DNA from: Amorphochlora amoebiformis
Taxonomy: Eukaryota > Cercozoa > Chlorarachniophyceae
DNA: 64,000 nucleotides
Direction: 5' to 3'
Assembly: GCA_054601695.1 (NCBI GenBank)
Contig: BAAHQB010000108.1
Location: 1-64,000 of the forward strand
The position numbers and the translations under genes are program-made. A model generated the notes under the pieces. It saw only the letters and a program-made list of their open reading frames with translations. It ran no database searches and had not been told where the DNA came from. Each line of letters opens with the position of its first letter. Within the stretch, counting starts at the first letter, position 1. Positions 57,024-64,000 of this stretch are shown piece after piece.

Positions 57024-57291
57024 GTATATAAATATATGTGTATGTATGTATGTGTGTATATATGTGTATATATGTGTATATACACACATATATACACATA
57101 TATATATATGTATATGTATATGTAGGCGTATATATATATATATATATATTTGAGTGTATATATATATACATGTATATATAAGTATATATATATAATTAGG
57201 TGGACTGTATGCAGACATGGATTATGAGTGTGTCCGTGGTAGTATTATATATATATATATATATATATATGTTATATCTATACATGAATAA

Positions 57292-57345
<54 letters not shown>

Positions 57346-57410
57346 ATACATATATAGATATATACATGTGTGTAATGCAAAACGTATGTATATATATATA
57401 TATATATATA

Positions 57411-57465
<55 letters not shown>

Positions 57466-57535
57466 GAGTGTGTGTATATTTATATACAGGTATATATATT
57501 GAACAATGTATATACATCTCTACATATATATATGG

Positions 57536-57573
<38 letters not shown>

Positions 57574-57737
57574 TACATACACAACGCTGACCAGATATAT
57601 CCTTGGTGATATATATATTTATATATACATATATAATATATATATATATATATATGATATATATGCAATCGATACATTTATATACGTAGAATAACACACA
57701 TAGTAAAGCCAACCAGATATATTCGACCTTGATGGTT

Positions 57738-57773
<36 letters not shown>

Positions 57774-57796
57774 CTATCTATCTATGTATATATGTG

Positions 57797-57879
<83 letters not shown>

Positions 57880-57911
57880 GTATATATATTAATGCATAAT
57901 ACAATACATTG

Positions 57912-57944
<33 letters not shown>

Positions 57945-58026
57945 TTCTATATATATATATATATATATATTATCAATATACAACACTAACCAGATGTATC
58001 CGGCATTGATGGCATACATACAATCA

Positions 58027-58105
<79 letters not shown>

Positions 58106-58159
58106 TGGATATATATATATACATATATATACACATATTTGTTATATAAATACGTATAC

Positions 58160-58205
<46 letters not shown>

Positions 58206-58306
58206 ACATATATATAAATATATATATTTGCATAAATATATATATATATATATGTCGATGGTATACATATTCAACCATGTCAACTACCAGTTCTGGATAT
58301 ATCCCG

Positions 58307-58351
<45 letters not shown>

Positions 58352-60191
58352 CATGTATATATATACATTTATTACACGTATACATGTATATATTTTATAT
58401 TTACTTAATAAATAGATATATCCGGCTTCGACGGTATAGGCGGTAACCGTACTGTGTACGTCAGGTATCGTAAAATCTCAACCCTAACCCAAACCTAACC
58501 CTAACCCTAACCCTAATCCTAACCCTACACCTAACCCTAACCCTAATTTCCAAACTTTCTTCTAACACTTAACACTAATGCCATAACCCTATATCTTACC
58601 CTTCTAACCCGAAAAATATTACAAGCAATGCTCATCCTAACTCTGGTAGACCCTAACCCTAAGCTTCAATCTTAACCCTAACCCTAACCCTAACCCCAAC
58701 CCTAACCCTAACCCTAACCCTAAATCCCAAACCTAACCCTAACCCTAATCTCCAGACCTTCTTTGAACACTAATGCCGTAACACTATAACTTACCCATCT
58801 AATCCAAAAAACATTACATGCTAAGCTCACCCTCTTACCCTTCTAATCCGAAAAACATTACATTCAACGCTCACCCTACCCTAACCCTAAGCTTCAATCA
58901 TAACCCTAACCCTAACCCTAACCCTAACCTTAACCCTAACCCTAACCCTAACCCTAACCCTAACCCTTCACCTAACCCTAACCCTAATCTCCAGACTTTC
59001 TTTAATACCCTAATCCTAACCCTAGCCCTATCCCTAACCCTAACCCTAACTCTAACGCTATATAACCTTAAACCGGACACTATCTAGATCTCTAAACGTA
59101 GTTCTAAACCTTACCCTAAGCTGTATCTTAAGTCTAACCGTAATCGAACCCTAACCCGAACCTAACCCTAACCCGAACCCCAACCTAACCCGCACCCGAA
59201 CCCGAACCCGAACCCCAACCCTAACCCGCACCCGAACCCGAACCCTAACCGAACCCTAACCCGAACCCTAACCCGAAACCTAAACCCGAACCCTAACCCG
59301 AACCCTAACCCGAACCCTAACCCGAACCCTAACGCGAACTCTAACATGAACCCTAACTCTAACCTTAACCCGAACCCGAACCTAACCCTAACCGGAACCC
59401 GAACCCTAACCCGAACCTTAACCCGAACCGAACCCTAACCCGAACCCTAACCCGAACCATAACCCGAACCATAACCCGAACCCTAACCCTAACCCTAACC
59501 CGAACCCTAACCCGAACCCTAACCCGCACCCGAACCCTAAACCTAACCCGAACCCTATCCCGAACCCTAACCCGAACCCTAACCCGCACCCGAACCCTAA
59601 ACCTAACCCGAACCCTAATTCGAACCATAACCCGAACCATAACCCGAACCCTAACCCGAACCCTATCCCGAACCCTAACCCGAACCCTATCCCGAACCCT
59701 AACCCGAACCCTAACCCGAACCCTAACTACTGTCGTCTAACTCTACCTTTAACGCTAACCCTGGCCATAATCCAAATTCCAACAAAATGACTTTGACCTA
59801 TCTAAACCGGAACCGTAACCCTAACCCTAACCCTAGCGCTGACCCTAACCCTAGCGCTAACCCTAACCCTAGCGCTAACCCTAACCCTAGCGCTAACCCT
59901 AACCCTAGCGCTATCCTTACTCCGAACCCTATTGATAACCTAACTCGTCCTAACACTAACCCAAAAACAACCTTAACCCTAACTCTAACCCTAATCCTAA
60001 TCCTAACCCTAACATTAACCCTAACATTAACCCTACCCCTAAATCCTAACCCTAACCCTATGCCTAACCCTAACCCTAACCGTAACCCTCCATAACCCTA
60101 ACCCTAACCCTAACCCTAACCCTAATCCTAACCCTCGGATAGCGGGGCACCAAACCCAGCGGTGGATGGTTTTGCACAGAACACACTTATG

Positions 60192-60254
<63 letters not shown>

Positions 60255-60295
60255 GATATATATACAGATATGATATTATAAGAATCTACATTTAC

Positions 60296-60365
<70 letters not shown>

Positions 60366-60439
60366 ATATATATATATATATATATGTATACATGTGTGTG
60401 TGTGTGTATGTATGTATGTTTGTATTTACGTATATGTAA

Positions 60440-60511
<72 letters not shown>

Positions 60512-60537
60512 ATTTGTATTTATGTATATATATATAA

Positions 60538-60568
<31 letters not shown>

Positions 60569-60640
60569 TAATATGATATAATATATGTAGTTATATCTGT
60601 GTGTAAATATATATGTGTGTATATGTGTATATATTATATG

Positions 60641-60731
<91 letters not shown>

Positions 60732-60740
60732 TATATGTAT

Positions 60741-60772
<32 letters not shown>

Positions 60773-60877
60773 ATGTGTATGTGTATATGTATATTATACA
60801 TATATATATATATATATATATAAAAGTATACATGTGTATATATATATATATATATATTTGTGTGATATAATATATAA

Positions 60878-60920
<43 letters not shown>

Positions 60921-60971
60921 TACATGTGTGTGTGTATATATATACATATAACATATGTATGTGCATATATA

Positions 60972-61010
<39 letters not shown>

Positions 61011-61139
61011 ATATTGTAGCATTCATACATATAATGTAGTTATGTATGTGTGTTTATGTAGTGCAAATATGTGCGTCTGAATATGTTGTGCGAGTGTAAA
61101 TGTTTGTGTAATATATGTTATTTATCCATACATATATAC

Positions 61140-61208
<69 letters not shown>

Positions 61209-61255
61209 AATATATGTATGGACATATATATGGATATAATATGTTTGTATGTACA

Positions 61256-61295
<40 letters not shown>

Positions 61296-61539
61296 ATATC
61301 TATGTACGTATACATACCATATATTACACCATTATTGACACACACATAAATGTGCACACACAAAAATATGCACACACACATACATACATTAACACATATA
61401 CATCAGTAATATTTCTGTATATGTACATATCAGATATCGTATTTAAATGCCTTTATATATGATGTGATTTATATACGTAAATATTATATATATATATATA
61501 CATATTTATATATGTAAATATATACATATACATATACAC

Positions 61540-61570
<31 letters not shown>

Positions 61571-61720
61571 CAGACAAATATATACATATAGGTCTCATCA
61601 CCAAATAATATTCAAACAAATACATATACATACATATATATATATATGTGTATATATATATATATATATATGTTATATATCTATATATATATATATATAT
61701 ATATATTATTTATATATATA

Positions 61721-61776
<56 letters not shown>

Positions 61777-62060
61777 GCCTCAACACCAAATAACCCCTTC
61801 TGGCCGCACGTTATGAAGACTGCATCTCAATCCGTAACCCTAACCCTAACCCTAACCCTAACCCTAACCCTAACCCTAACCCTAACCCTAACCCTAACCC
61901 TGACCGATTACACAACCCTAACCACAACCCTAACCCTATTTGCGTCTCAATCCGTAACCCTAACTAAACTCTAACCCTAACCCTATCCTTAACTCTACCG
62001 CGCCCGAATCCGTATCCCTGACCTCCCTAACCCTAAATGCATCTTAATTCGTACGTATGT

Positions 62061-62118
<58 letters not shown>

Positions 62119-62139
62119 TCATATGCATGTATACTTACT

Positions 62140-62182
<43 letters not shown>

Positions 62183-63533
62183 CATATATACATAGATACA
62201 TACATATATATACATGTATGTATATATGTATGTAACCCTAACCCTAACCCTAACCCTACCCCTTACCCCTCACCCTAACCCTAACCCTAACCCTAACCCT
62301 AACCTAACTCTACTTCATCCGAATCCGCAGCATTAACCCTAACTCTGTTGCCTTTCAACCCTAACCCTAACCCTAACCCGAACATTAAATAACCACAAAC
62401 CTAACCCTAGCCCTAATCATAGCCTGAGAGCATCCCGACCCTAACCATAACCCTAACCCTAATTATAACCCTAACCCTAACGCTAACAATAACCCTAACC
62501 CTAACCTAACCCTAACCCTAACCCTAAATCTAACCCTCACCCTAACCACAACTCTTACCCTAAACTCGACTCTTACCCTAGCCTTAGTCTAACCCTAACT
62601 TTAGTTCTAACCCTAACCCTAACCCTAACCCTAACCCTAACTCAAACCCTAACCCTAACCCTAATCCTAACCCTAACACTAAACCTCTGACTCCAGTGCG
62701 GGCGTATGTGGGAACCTGAACCGATGACTCGAATCCTAACCTTACTTGGCGCTTGTTCTCTCGCATACCGGTCTGACGAAGGAACAGAAGAAGAGAGGAA
62801 GAGAGAGAGAGAGAGGAGGAGAGAGAGAGGAAGAGAGAGAGAGAGAGAGGAAGAGAGAGAGAGAGAGAGGAAGAGAGAGAGAGAGATGAAGAGAGAGAGA
62901 GAGAGAGGAAGAGAGAGCTGAGAGAGGAAGAGAGAGAGAGAGAGAGGAAGAGAGAGAGAGGAAGAGAGAGAGGAAGAGAGAGGAAGAGAGAGAGAGGAAG
63001 AGCGAGAGAGGAAGAGAGAGAGAGAGAGAGGAAGAGAGAGAGCTAGGAGAAGAGAGAGAGCTAGGAGAAGAGAGAGAGCTAGGAGAAGAGAGAAAGAGAG
63101 AGAGAGGAAGAGAGGGAGAGAGAGAAAGAAGAAGAGAGAGAGGAAGGGAGAGAGAGGAGGAGAGAGAGAGAGGAAGGAGATGGAGAGAGAGAGAGCAAGA
63201 GAGAGCAAGAGAGAGAGAGCGAGGGATTTTTGCGAACACATTTTTTTAATTAGTAATTTCTTTTTTTTGTAATTATCTAAACCCGTCGCTTTTCCCAATT
63301 TTTGTATCCGCGAACATTTATTTTTCATTATGATTTTTTTTTTTTTTCCAATTCCCCTAAAACCCGACATAATCAAAACGTGTTTTTGTGTTTTTTTTTT
63401 TTTTTTCTCCCCATTATTTTCGCGGACAAGTTTGCGTTCATTTATGGGGTGGACTGGAATCTCTGTTCTGGATACAACCGGCCCGAAAATGGTTTCTGAT
63501 GCCATACGAACATACCCTCGTTCACAAGACATG
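51013..63533 (+). CDS. GT32/OCH1-like type II membrane glycosyltransferase (3' partial)
   Basis: Exons: 51013-51117, 51859-51921, 52251-52279, 52794-52829, 53572-53620, 54890-54925, 55034-55115, 55316-55365, 56188-56222, 56351-56409, 57200-57238, 58416-58464, 60143-60191, 61777-61833; then 63431-63533. The first 14 join in phase (246 residues). The start [20 protein letters not shown] is a cytoplasmic stub plus signal anchor. Family hallmarks in order: [59 protein letters not shown] (DxD at about residues 187-189, binds metal and sugar nucleotide), [16 protein letters not shown], and in the last exon [21 protein letters not shown]32 enzymes are Golgi mannosyl- or other hexosyl-transferases; the sugar here is unknown. 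The 61833-63431 junction is out of phase (0 to 2), so one exon is missing or mis-bounded. The gene runs past the window. Confidence 0.83.
51140..51400. repeat. GA-rich island in GT32 intron 1
   Basis: GAGAGGGAGAAAAAGAGAGC-like sequence follows exon 1 (donor GTACACG at 51118). Unlike the islands in the minus-strand genes, it is purine-rich in transcript sense. Confidence 0.65.
51930..52790 (+). repeat. Degenerate CCCTAA and CCTAAT repeats in GT32 introns
   Basis: 51930-52250 is a mutated CCCTAA array, with a GATATCAGATATATCAGATA block at 52137-52180. 52370-52790 is mainly CCTAAT (TAATCCTTAATCC) units. Two short exons (52251-52279 and 52794-52829) sit at the borders of these repeats. Confidence 0.8.
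53618..53975 (+). repeat. Interstitial CCCTAA array
   Basis: It begins directly at the donor of exon 53572-53620 (AAAAG|GTACCCTAACCC). Units vary (CCCGACAC, CCGTAA). Confidence 0.9.
53990..54195 (+). repeat. Short satellite: TTAATACTATTACCGTGA units
   Basis: About seven copies of a 24-26 bp unit (CTATTACCGTGAACCTAATT and variants with ACCCTAA) form an array nested within the CCCTAA region. The CCTAA core suggests it grew from a mutated telomere-like unit. Confidence 0.85.
54455..54890 (+). repeat. CCCTAA / CCCTAGCTCTAA arrays
   Basis: 54455-54655 is mostly CCCTAA. 54775-54890 has a longer CTAACCCTAGCTCTAACC period. The array ends at ATCCTTCAG, the acceptor of exon 54890-54925. Confidence 0.88.
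54950..55460 (+). repeat. CCCTAA arrays flanking exons 55034-55115 and 55316-55365
   Basis: Both exons are preceded by CCCTAACCCTAG (or CCTAACCCTAG) used as the acceptor. Arrays lie at 54950-55032, 55190-55272, 55295-55315 and 55390-55455. Confidence 0.88.
55608..56178 (+). repeat. Largest near-pure CCCTAA array
   Basis: About 24 perfect CCCTAA units run without interruption near 55973-56117, flanked by variant CCTAATCC units. It lies in the intron before exon 56188-56222. Confidence 0.95.
56430..56680. other. T-rich intron stretch
   Basis: Poly-T runs of up to about 12 follow the GTTAGA donor of exon 56351-56409. No exon-like island was seen here or in the TA block up to 57190. Confidence 0.7.
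57587..58311 (+). repeat. Four-copy ladder of the 5' edge of exon 58416-58464
   Basis: GACCAGATATATCCTTGGTG (57590), AACCAGATATATTCGACCTT (57711), AACCAGATGTATCCGGCATT (57989) and a weaker CTGGATATATCCCG (58292) precede the true border AATAGATATATCCGGCTTCG (58411). Three keep CCAG as a possible acceptor. In frame, copies 2 and 3 read DIFDLDG and DVSGIDG against DISGFDG. Confidence 0.85.
58475..59060 (+). repeat. CCCTAA arrays with three CCAGACTTTCTTT-type islands
   Basis: CCAAACTTTCTTCTAACACT (58549), CCAGACCTTCTTTGAACACT (58758) and CCAGACTTTCTTTAATACCC (58990) form another copied unit. Two of them also carry AACACTAATGCC and AAACATTACA stretches. The 58758 copy could be an exon by its splice sites, but the phase of the gene does not need it. 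Confidence 0.75.
59140..59730 (+). repeat. CCCTAACCCGAA higher-order array
   Basis: Alternating CCCTAA and CCCGAA (period 12), with CCCGCACCCGAACCC interruptions, run for about 590 bp. The regular alternation shows that the 12-mer, not the 6-mer, was amplified. Confidence 0.93.
59815..60138 (+). repeat. CCCTAACCCTAGCGCTAA 18-mer and CCCTAA array
   Basis: Five copies of an 18-bp unit containing AGCGCT lie at 59823-59912, followed by ordinary CCCTAA units up to the CGGATAG acceptor of exon 60143-60191. Confidence 0.9.
61588..61613 (+). repeat. Copy of the 5' edge of exon 61777-61833, upstream
   Basis: TAGGTCTCATCACCAAATAA (61589-61608) resembles CAGGCCTCAACACCAAATAA (61774-61793), 17 of 20 bases by eye, and keeps an AG acceptor. 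A (TA)n tract lies between. Confidence 0.85.
61834..62055 (+). repeat. CCCTAA array with copies of the 3' edge of exon 61777-61833
   Basis: GCGTCTCAATCCGTAACCC (61942) differs by one base from the true border GCATCTCAATCCGTAACCC (61822). GCATCTTAATTCGTACG (62039) is a weaker copy. Both keep the GT of the donor. Confidence 0.85.
62232..62690 (+). repeat. CCCTAA arrays, mutated
   Basis: Several arrays with variant units (CCCTCACC, AATAACCCTAAC, ACTCTTACCCTAAAC). The missing GT32 exon, if there is one, should lie between here and 63430, but I could not identify it. Confidence 0.85.
62775..63235. repeat. GAGAGA island
   Basis: About 460 bp of GAGAGAGAGGAA-type repeat in the GT32 gene intron. 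The Arg-Glu frame on the plus strand and the Leu-Ser frame on the minus strand are artefacts. Confidence 0.9.
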
Positions 63534-63760
63534 GTAACAGATAGAGAGGGTTCCTTTTCTCGCTCTCTTTATTCGAATAATTTTTCGCGTCTCTGAATCT
63601 CTCATTCTCTCTCTCTCTCTCTCTCTCTCACTCATCCATTCCCTTTCTCTCTCTTTACCACCGGGCCCGAAAATGGTTTCTGATGCCATACGAACATGCC
63701 CTCGTTCACAGGACATGGTAACAGATAGAGAGTTTCTTTTCTCGCTCTCTTTATTCGCTC
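63477..63760 (+). repeat. Duplication of the 3' half of exon 63431-63533 with its donor
   Basis: GGCCCGAAAATGGTTTCTGA and the next 75 or so bases, through GACATGGTAACAGATAGAGAG, occur at 63480 and again at 63664 with few changes. The second copy lies downstream after a CT run and has no own 5' part. The two donors are identical (ATG|GTAACAG). Confidence 0.9.
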
Positions 63761-63920
63761 GATTTTTCGCGTCTCTAAACCTCACTCCGTTTCTCTCATC
63801 CTCTCTCTCTCTCTCTCCACTCTCTCTCTCTCTCTCTCCACTCTCTCTCTCTCTCTCTCCACTCTCTCTCTTTCTCTCTCTCTCTCTTCATTCTCTCTCT
63901 CTCTTTCTCTATGGTTAACG
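63600..63920. repeat. CT-rich (TCTCTC) island
   Basis: Long TCTCTCTCTC runs on the plus strand surround the duplicated exon half. TCTCCACTCTCTCTC is itself repeated three times at 63810-63875. Confidence 0.88.
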
Positions 63921-63961
63921 GAGAGAGTGAGAGAGTATGTCAGTACCTTGTATATATGTAT

Positions 63962-63996
<35 letters not shown>

Positions 63997-64000
63997 ATAT

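Noticed and set aside
58758-58790. Possible GT32 exon PSLNTNA in a CCCTAA array
   Set aside because: Splice sites and phase 2 to 0 fit, but the direct junction 58464 to 60143 is also in phase and gives a continuous GT32 match, so the island is better seen as a repeated unit.
62642-63532. 296-codon minus-strand frame rich in Leu-Ser, and plus-strand Arg-Glu frame
   Set aside because: Produced by the GAGAGA island. The right part is antisense to a well-supported GT32 exon.

Overview
The window is from a nuclear genome of a eukaryote, probably a protist with a complex (secondary) plastid. The evidence is spliceosomal GT-AG introns, TTAGGG-type repeats on both strands, a NicO/UreH-like transporter behind a signal peptide plus transit-like leader, and a REJ-GPS membrane protein with Ser/Pro-rich spacers. 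A stramenopile or haptophyte would fit, but the lineage is inference. Most bases are intron or spacer made of (TA)n tracts, interstitial CCCTAA repeats and GA/CT islands. The long open frames of YIYIYI, NPNPNP or SLSLSL type are repeat artefacts. Real exons are mostly 30-200 bp islands between the repeats. I recovered them by joining open stretches bounded by AG and GT so that the reading phase carried through every junction.

Layout, left to right. (1) The last two exons of a plus-strand gene (2012-2220). (2) A plus-strand NicO/UreH-like metal transporter gene in 15 exons (2603-12784). (3) A large minus-strand polycystin-1-like gene (35853 down to 17383, 23 coding exons, about 1918 codons). 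It has a signal peptide, His/Pro and Ser/Pro repeats, a REJ region, a GPS cleavage motif and five membrane segments. A second set of terminal exons (16580-14139) is phase-compatible and may give a different cytoplasmic tail. (4) A minus-strand gene for an unrecognised secreted, charged protein (50741 down to 37282, 17-18 exons). (5) Diverging from it after a 271-bp spacer, a plus-strand type II membrane glycosyltransferase of the GT32/OCH1 family (51013 to at least 63533), cut by the window edge and with one unresolved junction. Its introns hold the large CCCTAA/CCCGAA arrays.

The most unusual feature is shared by the four main genes. Exon edges are repeated as degraded copies in the neighbouring intron. 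Copies of an exon's 5' edge, usually with its acceptor AG, lie upstream of the exon. Copies of its 3' edge, usually with its donor GT, lie downstream. At least a dozen exons show this, with one to four copies each, spaced about 60-400 bp apart by (TA)n or CCCTAA repeats. This is what tandem duplication across exon-intron borders would leave, and it suggests how these introns grew. The (TA)n tracts often begin at the splice sites themselves, and CCCTAA arrays supply CTAAC branch-like motifs and even CCCTAG acceptors.

The genes share a theme of membrane, secretory or plastid destinations (receptor-like protein, secreted protein, Golgi-type glycosyltransferase, transporter). Nothing in the sequence shows that they act in one pathway. 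No rRNA, tRNA gene, CRISPR array or insertion sequence with a transposase was seen.
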